The notes under the pieces: model-generated | The model's input: the letters and a program-made list of their open reading frames with translations, nothing else | Databases searched by the model: none | Told to the model about the DNA's origin: nothing | Position numbers and translations under genes: made by a program | NCBI GenBank assembly: GCA_012514595.1 | Contig: JAAYZZ010000015.1 | Location: 1-47,071 of the forward strand | DNA from: Elusimicrobiota bacterium | GTDB taxonomy: Bacteria; Omnitrophota; Gorgyraeia; Zapsychrales; Fredricksoniimonadaceae | Direction of reading: 5' to 3' | DNA: 47,071 nt | Shown: one piece after another, positions 23,393 through 31,216 of the stretch | Numbering within the stretch: position 1 is the stretch's first letter | Layout of the letters: each line of letters opens with the position of its first letter

Positions 23393-24415
23393 TCAGGGTC
23401 CTGTTTCAGCCTGGAGGGCGTGATGGATGTCGAGGTCGTTCAGCTTGGCCCGGACCGCAACCTGGTCCGGATCCTCCTCAAGCGAAAGCCGCCAGTATCT
23501 CCGGGCCATGTCGACATCCCCGAGCTTGAGATAAATGTCCCCGAGATGGTCCTTGATCTCCGGATCCTTAAGCAGGACGTCCGCCCGGCCGATCTCCTTA
23601 AGGGCCTCAATATACTGCCCCTGCTGGTAATAAACCCATCCAAGAGTGTCGATATAGGCGGCCTGATCGGGACGGACCTCGAGGGCGCGGGTCACCAGCG
23701 CCAACGCCTCATCAAGATTCTCCCCGTGCTGGGCATACGTGTAGCTGAGGGAATTGAGGCACCCGTCGTGGAACGGATCGGCGTCGATACACTTCCTGAA
23801 AAGCGCGATCGCATCCTCCCGACGCCCCGCATCCAGGTAATAGGCCGCCACGAAGAACAGACTTTCGGTGTCCCGCCCATCGAGGGCGATGACCCTCTCG
23901 AAATTCTCGACAGCCTTCAGGAGGTTCCCCTGGGCCAGATAAAGCTGCGCCAGGTAGGTGAAGAGTTCGACATTGCGGGGATCCTGGACGACGAGGCGGG
24001 AAAGGACCTCCTCATACTCCCGATTGGCCTTGTCAAAGTCCTTCTGGGCGGAATAGACCAAGGCAAGAAAGAATCGCGACTGGACATCCTCCGGCGCCAG
24101 GGCCGAGGCCCTCTCCAGCTCCACGACGGCCCTGTCATAACGGCCCGCCCTGGCATGCTCCATACCCAGACGCAGACGCGGGGCAAAGGCGGCGGGGTCA
24201 CGACGCGCCGCCTCGCTGTAATGGCGGACAGCAGCCTCCCCGTCGCCGAGGAGATCCGAGCGCACCGCCAGAATGTAGTGGGCCACGCCCTGGGCCGTCC
24301 TCTTCTGTACCGAAGGAACTCCTGCCTCCCAGGCCCAGCCCCTCCAAGAGGCTGAAACCAGGATCAAACAGGCCAGAGGACCGACCAGGATGGTCCCGAT
24401 CTTCCTGTGCCTCAT
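23393..24415 (-). CDS. TPR-repeat protein with signal peptide
   Basis: A 340-aa protein with an N-terminal signal or anchor (MRHRKIGTILVGPLACLILV). About eight tetratricopeptide repeats follow, with the typical A-x-x-x-Y / G-x-[FY]-x-x-A spacing, for example NVELFTYLAQLYLAQGNLLK, AYIDTLGWVYYQQGQYIEA and HLGDIYLKLGDVDMARRYW. TPR proteins scaffold complexes; an outer-membrane or periplasmic assembly role is plausible but not shown. It follows the 33-aa gene by 16 bp and precedes ispE by 1 bp, a TPR-ispE pair seen in related genomes by my recollection. Confidence 0.85.
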   Translation of the reverse strand: MRHRKIGTILVGPLACLILVSASWRGWAWEAGVPSVQKRTAQGVAHYILAVRSDLLGDGEAAVRHYSEAARRDPAAFAPRLRLGMEHARAGRYDRAVVELERASALAPEDVQSRFFLALVYSAQKDFDKANREYEEVLSRLVVQDPRNVELFTYLAQLYLAQGNLLKAVENFERVIALDGRDTESLFFVAAYYLDAGRREDAIALFRKCIDADPFHDGCLNSLSYTYAQHGENLDEALALVTRALEVRPDQAAYIDTLGWVYYQQGQYIEALKEIGRADVLLKDPEIKDHLGDIYLKLGDVDMARRYWRLSLEEDPDQVAVRAKLNDLDIHHALQAETGP

Positions 24416-24431
24416 GAGGAGCCTAACGTGA

Positions 24432-24533
24432 TTATCTCTTGTCGCGCTTCTTCAGGTGACGAAGGGCCTTGCGCATCTTCTTGCGCTTGTGTGTCTTGAT
24501 CTTCCTGAGCTTTCTTTTGCGTCCGCAGGGCAT
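24432..24533 (-). CDS. 33-aa basic protein, bS22/AURKAIP1-COX24-like
   Basis: ATG at 24533, preceded by ACGAGGAG, encodes 33 residues almost entirely basic: MPCGRKRKLRKIKTHKRKK then MRKALRHLKKRDKR. The K-x-H-K-R-K-K-x-R-K core is that of the AURKAIP1/COX24 family, which includes mitochondrial mS38 and the mycobacterial small-subunit protein bS22; a ribosomal role is therefore likely. It is 14 bp after hisG. Confidence 0.75.
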   Translation of the reverse strand: MPCGRKRKLRKIKTHKRKKMRKALRHLKKRDKR

Positions 24534-24547
24534 AGATGGACTCCTCG

Positions 24548-25426
24548 TTAAACGATCAGCTTGTTCAGTGAATATTCGATGATCCCCTGAGCGCCATGCT
24601 CCTTGAGCGTGGGGATGATGGTCCGAACGATATTCTCCTCGATCACGGTCTCGACCGCCACCCATCCCTCGCGGGCCAGGGGCGCCACCGTCGGATTCTT
24701 GAGCGCGGGAAGGTCTGTGATGATCTTGGAAAGATTCTTCTCCTCGATGTTGAGCTTGAGGCCCACCATGCTGTTGGCCGCCAGCGCCCCCTTCAGGAGC
24801 ATCACGACCTGAGCGATCTTGCGGCGCTTCCAGACATGCTGGGACGCCTGTTTGTTCGCGATGAACTGCGTCGAGGATTCGCACAGGGTCTCGACGATCC
24901 GGAGCTTGTTGGCCCTAAGACTGCTCCCTGTCTCGGTGAGTTCCACGATCGCATCGACGAGCCCCGAGGTCACCTTGGCCTCGGTCGCGCCCCAACTGAA
25001 CTCCACGTCCGCCTTGACCTTGTTCTTGGCGAGATACTTCCTGGTGATCCCCACGACCTCGGTCGCGATCTTCTTGCCCTTGAGGTCCTTGACGGAACGG
25101 ATCCCGCAATCCTCGGGGACCGCAAGCACCCAGCGCACCTTGTTCGAAGTCGCTTTGGAATACTGGAGTTCCGTCACGACATCGATCTTCGAACCGTTCT
25201 CCATGATCCAGTCGGCGCCGGTGATCCCGCAATCCAGTGTCCCGTCCTCGACGTAACGCGACATCTCTTGAGCCCTCAGAAGAACAGGCTTGATCTCCAC
25301 ATCGTCGATATGCGGAAAATAGGACCGGCTTGAGACCACAAGTTTATAGCCCGCCTTTTCGAACAAGGCAACGGTCGCATCCTGCAAACTTCCTTTGGGA
25401 AGCCCCAACTTCAAGATATTAGCCAT
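24548..25426 (-). CDS. hisG: ATP phosphoribosyltransferase, long form
   Basis: First enzyme of histidine synthesis, joining ATP and PRPP. The 292-aa protein has LGLPKGSLQDATVALFEKAG, DCGITGADWI, the PRPP loop region GLVDAIVELTETGSSLRAN, and an ACT-like C-terminal regulatory domain (about residues 215-292, PTVAPLAREGWVAVETVI). The long form is normally histidine-inhibited and works without HisZ. I start at the ATG 25426 (MANILKLGLPKGS) with AGAGGG upstream. No other his genes are in the window. Confidence 0.95.
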   Translation of the reverse strand: MANILKLGLPKGSLQDATVALFEKAGYKLVVSSRSYFPHIDDVEIKPVLLRAQEMSRYVEDGTLDCGITGADWIMENGSKIDVVTELQYSKATSNKVRWVLAVPEDCGIRSVKDLKGKKIATEVVGITRKYLAKNKVKADVEFSWGATEAKVTSGLVDAIVELTETGSSLRANKLRIVETLCESSTQFIANKQASQHVWKRRKIAQVVMLLKGALAANSMVGLKLNIEEKNLSKIITDLPALKNPTVAPLAREGWVAVETVIEENIVRTIIPTLKEHGAQGIIEYSLNKLIV

Positions 25427-25461
25427 AAAAAACCCTCTGAAAAGTTGATGAACGGGTTGTA

Positions 25462-25467
25462 TTATAT
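25462..25467 (-). promoter_or_regulatory. hisG: -10 box (TATAAT) for hisG
   Basis: A perfect TATAAT preceded by TTTGCA lies 35 nt before the hisG ATG. No clear -35 element is present at standard spacing. It would serve the hisG-bS22-TPR-ispE-secreted protein-tRNA-Gln-GIY-YIG transcript. Confidence 0.45.
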
Positions 25468-25537
25468 GCAAAGACCGCGAAAAGAAAAGGAAAAAGCCCG
25501 AAGGATTCCTTGACGCCCATCAACAACAGAGAAAGGC

Positions 25538-25566
25538 TTGTCAGTCCCTTCCCGGCCCACTATAAT
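25538..25566 (+). promoter_or_regulatory. Promoter of the SurA/PpiD-like gene (TTGTCA-N17-TATAAT)
   Basis: TTGTCA at 25538-25543 and TATAAT at 25561-25566 are separated by exactly 17 bp. Transcription would start near 25573, giving a 40-nt leader that carries the GAAGGAG ribosome binding site. It diverges from the hisG promoter about 70 bp away. Confidence 0.82.
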
Positions 25567-25612
25567 GCGCTTCTTGCTGAATCCGTCTTCCAAAAAGAGC
25601 GAAGGAGTTTTT

Positions 25613-27085
25613 ATGATCCGTCTTTTCCGAAACAAAAATGTCCGCCGGAACGTCCTATGGCTCATCTCAGGCCTTATCATCCTGTCGTTCGCCCTCAGCG
25701 CGGGGATCACCGGCTATAACAACTCCGCGTCGGGACCGAGCGTGGCGGGGCGCGCCTTTGGCCGCAAGGTCAGCATGAAAGAGTTCCGCAAAAACGCCCT
25801 CGCCACCCGCGATCAGATCATCCTCATGTACGGCGAGAACGCGCGCCGGATCCTGCCTTACATGGACCTCAACGGTGAAACGTGGAAGAATTTCCTCCTC
25901 CTCAAGGAGGCGGACCGCCTGAAGATCGTGGCCAGCGACGCCGAGGTCATTTCCGCGATCCAGAGCATCCCGGCCTTCCAGAAACGCGGCATGTTTGACC
26001 AGGCCACATACGAGCGGACGCTCAAGATCCTTTTCGGCCGGGAACCGCATTCCTTTGAAGAAGGGATCCGTAATCAGATCAGGGTCCTCAAACTCATCAC
26101 GAACCGCACCTCCGGGATCCGTCTCTCCGAAGAAAAGATCCGGCAGGAATACGAAAAACGCCACCAGAAGGTACGCGTTCACTATAGCCTCATCCCCAAC
26201 AGCCGCTTCACCGAACCGGGCACGCCCACGGATCAGGAAATCGCCTCCTACTACGAAGCCCACAAACAGGATTTTCTCACCCCTGATGCGGTCAAGGCGG
26301 GTTACCTCCTCTTCCCCCTCAAAGAGGACGCAGAGAAAGAGGCCATCGACAAAGCGCTGGCCCAGGCCAGCGAGCTCCGTCAAAAGATCCAGTCAGGGGC
26401 CGACATGACCGCGATCGCCAAGGAGAATGCCCTCGCCTACCGGGAGACCGGGTTCTTCAGTATGGAGGAACCTGCCCTCGAGCTCGCCTGGCCGCTCGAA
26501 CTCCTGCGCGCGGTGTTCTACGCCAAGAAAGGAGATGTCCTGGAGCCGGCCAAGACCCCCCAGGGCATCCAGCTCCTGAAGATCATCGATGTGCGCCCGG
26601 CCTATATCCCGGAACTGACGGCCGTCAAGGACAAGGTCCAGGGCCGGATGGCCGAAAACAAGGCCGCGGAATTGGCAAAAGCCAAAGCGAACGAGACCTT
26701 GAGCGCCGTCAAAAAGGCGATGGGAGAAGGCCAGACATTTGAACAGGCCCTCAAAGCCCTCGGGGAGACCGTGGGCACGACCCCCTTCTTCTCCGTCGGA
26801 GACTACATTCCCGAGATCGGGATCTCGGATGACTTCCAGAACGCAGCCATCGCCCTGCGCCCCGAATCGCCCTTGAGCGACGTGATCATGACCGCCAAGG
26901 GCGCGGCGATGCTCCATGCCGCGGACCGTGAGCCGATCGATGAAAAGAAGTTCGAGGCCGACAAAGAGGCCTTCACCAAGGGACTGTACGAAGAGGAGCG
27001 GGGCCGCATCCTGGGAGAACTTCTCCAGGAGATCCGCGTCCGTTCAGGCCTGGAGGACTATCTGACAGGACAGCCGGGCAACTAA
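25613..27085 (+). CDS. SurA/PpiD-like peptidylprolyl isomerase-type chaperone, membrane-anchored
   Basis: A 490-aa protein with one N-terminal membrane anchor (RNVLWLISGLIILSFALSAGI, residues about 12-32) and a SurA_N-type chaperone region (GRKVSMKEFRKN onward, with a long helical stretch to about residue 200). A parvulin-like segment (about residues 250-350) has SGADMTAIAKENALAYRETG, GDVLEPAKTPQGIQLLKIID. The architecture resembles PpiD and SurA, which help outer-membrane proteins fold; the rotamase core is degenerate, so catalysis is uncertain. ATG at 25613 has GAAGGAG upstream. The stop overlaps the cutA stop on the other strand. Confidence 0.85.
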   Translation: MIRLFRNKNVRRNVLWLISGLIILSFALSAGITGYNNSASGPSVAGRAFGRKVSMKEFRKNALATRDQIILMYGENARRILPYMDLNGETWKNFLLLKEADRLKIVASDAEVISAIQSIPAFQKRGMFDQATYERTLKILFGREPHSFEEGIRNQIRVLKLITNRTSGIRLSEEKIRQEYEKRHQKVRVHYSLIPNSRFTEPGTPTDQEIASYYEAHKQDFLTPDAVKAGYLLFPLKEDAEKEAIDKALAQASELRQKIQSGADMTAIAKENALAYRETGFFSMEEPALELAWPLELLRAVFYAKKGDVLEPAKTPQGIQLLKIIDVRPAYIPELTAVKDKVQGRMAENKAAELAKAKANETLSAVKKAMGEGQTFEQALKALGETVGTTPFFSVGDYIPEIGISDDFQNAAIALRPESPLSDVIMTAKGAAMLHAADREPIDEKKFEADKEAFTKGLYEEERGRILGELLQEIRVRSGLEDYLTGQPGN

Positions 27086-27417
27086 CCCAACCGGCGCTTC
27101 AGCGGCCTCGTAACAGAAGAAAGCCAATCCAGATAGGCAGGACTCCCCTTTTCAAGGGGGAGCGCGATGATCTCGGGAACACGATAACTGTGCACCCGCC
27201 GGATTTCTTTCTCAAGGGGTCGAAAAAGTTCCCGACGTGTCTTGATCACAAGGAGCGCCTCGCGGCCTTCGCACACCTTTCCCTCCCAACGATAAATGGA
27301 ACGCACCCCGCTCAAGATATTGCAGCAGGCGGCCAGCTTCTTCTCGACGATCAGGCGAGAGATCCTTTTCGCCTCACGCACATCCTTTGCCGTGACCAGA
27401 ACAACGAGATAGGTCAT
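27082..27417 (-). CDS. cutA: CutA1-type divalent cation tolerance protein
   Basis: Small trimeric ferredoxin-fold protein of the PII-like superfamily, linked to copper and other metal tolerance. The 111-aa sequence has VVLVTAKDVREAKRISRLIVE, KLAACCNILSGVRSIYRWEGK with the family cysteine pair, and VHSYRVPEIIALPLE. Its ATG overlaps the pgeF stop as ATGA. The TAG stop is interleaved with the TAA of the plus-strand gene. Confidence 0.94.
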   Translation of the reverse strand: MTYLVVLVTAKDVREAKRISRLIVEKKLAACCNILSGVRSIYRWEGKVCEGREALLVIKTRRELFRPLEKEIRRVHSYRVPEIIALPLEKGSPAYLDWLSSVTRPLKRRLG

Positions 27418-28133
27418 ACGCCCCTCATCATGATGACGCTGATCATCCGGCCGGACCGCTCACCGTCCCGGCGGAAAGAATGGAAATTTCTGTCCGAAAA
27501 GGTGTCCTGTCCGAGATCCATGATCCTCTCAGGCCTCAACCCTTCCGCGAGAAGCTGGCGACGGTTGGCCGAGGCGATATCGAAGAAGAGACCCGCGGGG
27601 GTCTTTGAGACATCCTCCGGAAAATAAGCACGGAACTCGGGGCCAACGGAATAACTCTCCCGACGGATACACGGGCCGATCACCGCCCGGAGGTCCGCCG
27701 GAAGGACCCGGAACTCTCTTCCCATATCCGCGACGGTCTTTCGCACGATCTGAAGACGCGTGCTCTTCCATCCCGCATGGACCGCGGCGACGACCCGACG
27801 AGATGGATCGAAAAGAAGGACGGGGACACAATCCGCTGTCCTGACCGCGATCGGAAGACCCGCGATATCCGTCACCACCGCATCCGCCTCAAGAACCCCC
27901 CGTTCCCGCCCATCCTCCAGGCCAGCCCGCCAGATCCTGTCCCCATGGACCTGCCGGGGGAAGACCAGACGGTCCGGCGAGAGAATTCCGGCACCCCGCA
28001 GCCACTCCGATTGAGGGGGTGTCAAGGCAAAAGGCCCTTCACTCCTCTGGCCTTTGTGAAAATCGATACGGGAATCACTGGTGAACGCGATGAGATCGGG
28101 TCCGAGGAAAGGGGCGTGGTCGACCAGCGCCAT
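27414..28133 (-). CDS. pgeF: Peptidoglycan editing factor / polyphenol oxidase family protein (YfiH, LACC1-like)
   Basis: The 239-aa protein has the family zinc triad: His in FPRQVHGDRIW, Cys in VRTADCVPVLLFDP and His in VAAVHAGWKSTRL. It also has IGPCIRRESYSVGPEF and FDIASANRRQLLAEG. Members act as purine nucleoside phosphorylases/deaminases (LACC1) and, in E. coli, remove misincorporated serine from peptidoglycan precursors (PgeF). Start at the ATG 28133, one base after rmuC, with GAGGAAGAG upstream; a longer open frame extends into rmuC and is not homologous. Confidence 0.92.
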   Translation of the reverse strand: MALVDHAPFLGPDLIAFTSDSRIDFHKGQRSEGPFALTPPQSEWLRGAGILSPDRLVFPRQVHGDRIWRAGLEDGRERGVLEADAVVTDIAGLPIAVRTADCVPVLLFDPSRRVVAAVHAGWKSTRLQIVRKTVADMGREFRVLPADLRAVIGPCIRRESYSVGPEFRAYFPEDVSKTPAGLFFDIASANRRQLLAEGLRPERIMDLGQDTFSDRNFHSFRRDGERSGRMISVIMMRGV

Positions 28134-28134
28134 C

Positions 28135-29187
28135 TCACTCTTCCTCGGGATCGGGAAGAACGCCAACGGCTTCAGACCCCTGGCCTTTTTTGTACTGCTC
28201 GATATGCCGGACCTTGGTCTCGATATTCTTGAAGCTCTTCTCGGCAACATCCCGATACTTTCCGTCGAGCTTCTCGATCAGGCCGCCCAGGTCCCCGAAG
28301 CGGATCTTGAAGGTCTCGAAATGCTTGAGGAAGATGTCCACATGCCCGAGGATCTTCTGGATGTCCTTCTCAAAGCGGAAATGCTCATGGGCCTGGCGGA
28401 TCACCGACAGGACCGCATAGAGGGTGAACGGCGAGGAGAGAATGACCTTCTCCCTGAGCGCCTCATCCATGAGCCCGGGGTCCTTCTCCTGAAGAAAGCC
28501 ATAGACCTGTTCATTGGGGATAAAAAGGATCATGAAATCCAGGGTATTCTCCGCCGGGTTGATATACTCGCGTCCGCGCACCTCTTTGACGCGGGCGCGC
28601 GCGTTCTTCAGGAATTCCTTCTCAAAGGCGGCCTTCTCGGTCTCGGTCGCCGCGTTCACCATCCGGAGATAATTATCAAGAGGGAATTTGGCGTCCATAT
28701 TGACCACCCGCCCCTCGGGAAGGAGAAAGACAAAATCGGGCCGGCTCCCGCTCGAGGAGAGGGTCTCCTGCTTCTGATAATTGACGCCCTCGAGAAGCCC
28801 CGCGTAACGGATGATGTCCTCGGCCATACGCTCGCCCCACTGCCCGCGCAGCTTGACATTGCCGAGGATGTTGGTGAGGTGTCCGGTGGTCTCCTGCAGA
28901 CGCGTCGTGGCCTGTGAAGCGGCCATGAGCTCCTTCTCGATATGTCCGAACTTCTGCGCACGCTCCTTCTCGAAATCCCTGAGAAGCCCTTCATAGGCGC
29001 GCAGACGCTCTTCCAGGGTCTTGAGCGTGGTCTCCAAGGATGACCGCCGGCCCTCGTCCTCGACATCCCGGGAGCGGGACTGGTCCCGCAGGGATCTCAA
29101 CGTCTCTGTCACGCGGGCATTCTGGATGAGAACGGTCACGATCCCGAGAAAAAGAAGACCAGAGAGAGCGATCAGAAGAAGGATCAT
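28135..29187 (-). CDS. rmuC: DNA recombination protein RmuC
   Basis: A 350-aa protein with one N-terminal membrane segment (MILLLIALSGLLFLGIVTVLI), a coiled coil (about residues 30-100) and the RmuC nuclease-like core: GNVKLRGQWGERMAEDIIRY, RPDFVFLLPEGRVVNMDAKFP with the PD-(D/E)xK-like D and DAK, and FMILFIPNEQVYGFLQE. RmuC limits inversions at short inverted repeats in E. coli. It directly follows the response-regulator gene (0 bp gap). Confidence 0.93.
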   Translation of the reverse strand: MILLLIALSGLLFLGIVTVLIQNARVTETLRSLRDQSRSRDVEDEGRRSSLETTLKTLEERLRAYEGLLRDFEKERAQKFGHIEKELMAASQATTRLQETTGHLTNILGNVKLRGQWGERMAEDIIRYAGLLEGVNYQKQETLSSSGSRPDFVFLLPEGRVVNMDAKFPLDNYLRMVNAATETEKAAFEKEFLKNARARVKEVRGREYINPAENTLDFMILFIPNEQVYGFLQEKDPGLMDEALREKVILSSPFTLYAVLSVIRQAHEHFRFEKDIQKILGHVDIFLKHFETFKIRFGDLGGLIEKLDGKYRDVAEKSFKNIETKVRHIEQYKKGQGSEAVGVLPDPEEE

Positions 29188-29556
29188 TTAGGATTCCTTC
29201 GGTGCCAGGGCCGCGTGGATCTTTGGGATCAAGAGATTAAAATTCACCGGCTTGACCAGATAGGAGGCGATCCCCCGACGCTGAAAGATCGCCTGATTCT
29301 CGCTATGAGAGGTCAGGACAATGACCGGAAGATCCGCACAATCCGGGTCCTTTCGCATCTCGATGATAAAGGTATACCCGTTCATCTTCGGCATCTCCAC
29401 GTCGAGGACGATCAGGTCCGGCCTGTCCTTCTTGAGAAGTGCAAGGCCGTCCTCTCCGTTCTCCGCATGGCTCACCGCGAAGCCCTCTTTCGAAAGCCGG
29501 GATTCCAGAAGCCTTACCTCACCGTGATCATCGTCCACGATCATGATCTTCTTCAT
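29188..29556 (-). CDS. Receiver-only response regulator (CheY-like)
   Basis: A 122-aa single REC domain. The acidic pocket is D8/D9, the phosphoacceptor is D52 (LIVLDVEMPKMNG), the switch threonine is at about 82 (VLTSHS) and the lysine at about 102 (YLVKPVN). There is no output domain, so it acts by protein contact. No histidine kinase is nearby, so its partner is unknown. Its ATG overlaps the preceding 113-aa gene as ATGA, and rmuC follows directly. Confidence 0.93.
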   Translation of the reverse strand: MKKIMIVDDDHGEVRLLESRLSKEGFAVSHAENGEDGLALLKKDRPDLIVLDVEMPKMNGYTFIIEMRKDPDCADLPVIVLTSHSENQAIFQRRGIASYLVKPVNFNLLIPKIHAALAPKES

Positions 29557-29894
29557 AAGCTCTCCTTTTTGGCGTCCCCCGACGGAAAGACACCCGCAGA
29601 TTGGACCGCGCGGTCCTTCATGGCCGCCCGGATCTTTTCCTCGAACCGGCCGATGCGCCGGCCCATCAACTCCTCGATCTCCCCCGGTTTCGCGCCGTGA
29701 CGGGACAAAAGCAAATGATTGTGCAGGATCAGGTCCACGGCCTCGGCCTTCCAGTGGTCATCCCCGTCAGCGAGAAGTCCCGCGATCTCATCGACATGCT
29801 CGCGCATAGAACGAAACGTGAAACCATCAGCCGCAGCCGTATCGCCATGCAGGGCCTGGGCCAAGGCATTCACCTTTTTAAACCGCTCCTCCAT
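29553..29894 (-). CDS. Uncharacterised 113-aa protein
   Basis: Predicted soluble and mostly helical, with a histidine-rich centre (HWKAEAVDLILHNHLLLSRHG) and an amphipathic helix (IEELMGRRIGRFEEKIRAAM). No family recognised. It overlaps the receiver gene as ATGA and the 55-aa membrane-protein gene by 17 bp, so it is translated with them. It may be a partner of the response regulator; this is inference from coupling only. Confidence 0.72.
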   Translation of the reverse strand: MEERFKKVNALAQALHGDTAAADGFTFRSMREHVDEIAGLLADGDDHWKAEAVDLILHNHLLLSRHGAKPGEIEELMGRRIGRFEEKIRAAMKDRAVQSAGVFPSGDAKKESL

Positions 29895-30045
29895 CCCGAC
29901 CCCCGTCTTTCTTCTCGAGAAGTTTGATGATCCTGTCCAGCCTGGCGATGATCAAAAATGGCACAACGAACAGGCAGAAGAGCACCAGCCCCCCGAAGGC
30001 GGCGAATAAAAAGATCCCAAAGACCGGAATGAGCGGACACCACAT
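29878..30045 (-). CDS. Small membrane protein (55 aa)
   Basis: Starts at an ATG with AAAGGA upstream. Residues about 5-34 are a long hydrophobic stretch, followed by a charged amphipathic tail (RLDRIIKLLEKKDGGRD). A single-span or hairpin inner-membrane protein. The end resembles small membrane proteins whose C-terminal I-x-x-L-D-x-I-x-x-L-L helix follows the span. Function not known. Confidence 0.7.
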   Translation of the reverse strand: MWCPLIPVFGIFLFAAFGGLVLFCLFVVPFLIIARLDRIIKLLEKKDGGRDGGAV

Positions 30046-30067
30046 GACCGATCCTTTCTGAAAGGAA

Positions 30068-30763
30068 TTATAACATCCGCCCCCGGACGGACAAAAAATA
30101 TTTCCGCTCCTTGAGCGGATAATCCCGCCGGTCGGGCGCATCGCGCCCGAAATCCTTTCCCAGACGGACGATCAGGGCATGATATTCATTGAAAATCCTC
30201 ACATCCGACGGGAGACTCCCCATGAACAAAGCCTGCATGGACGAATAATCCCGGCCCTCTTCCCTGAAGCCGTGCCGGATCAGAAGCCGCCTGGTATAAG
30301 CGTCCACGACAAAGACCGGCTTGGCGAGCGCGTAGAGAAGGATCGAGTCTGCGGTCTCGGGACCGATGCCGTTGACCGCCAAAAGCTCCGCACGGGCCTG
30401 GGGCCACGGGACACGGACAAGAGCCCGGATATCCCCCGCACAACGCTGACGCAAAAAGAGAAGAAAATTCCGCAGGCGTTTGGTCTTGATATTGAAATAC
30501 CCGACAGGGCGGATCATCTGCGCGAGCCTCTCAGGCGGCGTCTCCAAGAGCGCCTCGCAGGATAGAAGTCCCCGGGCCTTGAGCCCGGCGATCGTACCCT
30601 CAACGTTCTTCCAGTTGGTGTTCTGGACCAGAATGGCCCCGACACAGACCTCAAAAGGGGTCTCACCCGGCCACCAGCGCTGGGGCCCGTAATGCGCAAA
30701 GAGCACCGGATAAATATCGCGGATGATCTTTTTCTTCTTGGATGTGAGTTGGGCGGAATTCAC
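30068..30763 (-). CDS. HhH-GPD DNA glycosylase, MagIII-like (endonuclease III-related)
   Basis: A 231-aa helix-hairpin-helix glycosylase. The N-terminal phrase YGPQRWWPGETPFEVCVGAI with LVQNTNWKNVEG is characteristic of the endonuclease III-related branch that includes Helicobacter MagIII (3-methyladenine glycosylase). The HhH is LLAVNGIGPETADSILLYA and the catalytic aspartate is in VVDAYTRRLL. The lysine used by Nth for lyase chemistry is absent (Glu in GPETAD), and the C-terminal four-cysteine Fe-S loop is missing, so it should be a monofunctional base glycosylase. GTG start overlapping the lipoprotein stop (GTGA). Confidence 0.9.
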   Translation of the reverse strand: MNSAQLTSKKKKIIRDIYPVLFAHYGPQRWWPGETPFEVCVGAILVQNTNWKNVEGTIAGLKARGLLSCEALLETPPERLAQMIRPVGYFNIKTKRLRNFLLFLRQRCAGDIRALVRVPWPQARAELLAVNGIGPETADSILLYALAKPVFVVDAYTRRLLIRHGFREEGRDYSSMQALFMGSLPSDVRIFNEYHALIVRLGKDFGRDAPDRRDYPLKERKYFLSVRGRML

Positions 30764-31143
30764 AACGGTTCGGCATCCCGGGTTCTGGTCCAGCGCGTCA
30801 CCCGACCAGCGCTATCCAAATAAAAATAGATGCGGGACACATCAAAGGCCTTGACCGGGTCCCGGTACAGCCAACGATCTCCCCCCTGATCGACCGTCTC
30901 GACAAGAACGGGGACCCCAAGCGTATGCAAAAGTTCTTTATCGCTGGAGAGGTCCTTCAGATCATCGCCCGCCATGATCCGTTCCTCGAGGGCCGCGATC
31001 TTCTTCTGCTGCGTCTCGACCCGCAGGGCGATCGCCTCCTGCTCGTCGGAATATCCCTTCAGCGTCAGGGCCTCGCCCAGATAGGTCAGCTTTGCGCAGG
31101 ATGTGAAAAAAAGAATGAAGAAAAATAAAGAAGCCCATTTCAT
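30760..31143 (-). CDS. Predicted lipoprotein
   Basis: The 127-aa precursor has a lipoprotein-type signal (MKWASLFFFILFFTSCAKL, lipid-acceptor Cys at about 16). A coiled-coil stretch rich in Glu and Gln follows (EQEAIALRVETQQKKIAALE). The C-terminal strand region VSRIYFYLDSAGRVTRW recalls lipoproteins of the SmpA/OmlA type, but this likeness is weak. First gene of the cluster that runs to cutA. Confidence 0.75.
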   Translation of the reverse strand: MKWASLFFFILFFTSCAKLTYLGEALTLKGYSDEQEAIALRVETQQKKIAALEERIMAGDDLKDLSSDKELLHTLGVPVLVETVDQGGDRWLYRDPVKAFDVSRIYFYLDSAGRVTRWTRTRDAEPL

Positions 31144-31216
31144 AATGAAAACACTATATCATAAAAAACATCCCCCTTGAGAAGTGTCGATCCCAAATTT
31201 TCCAACCAGGTATCTT

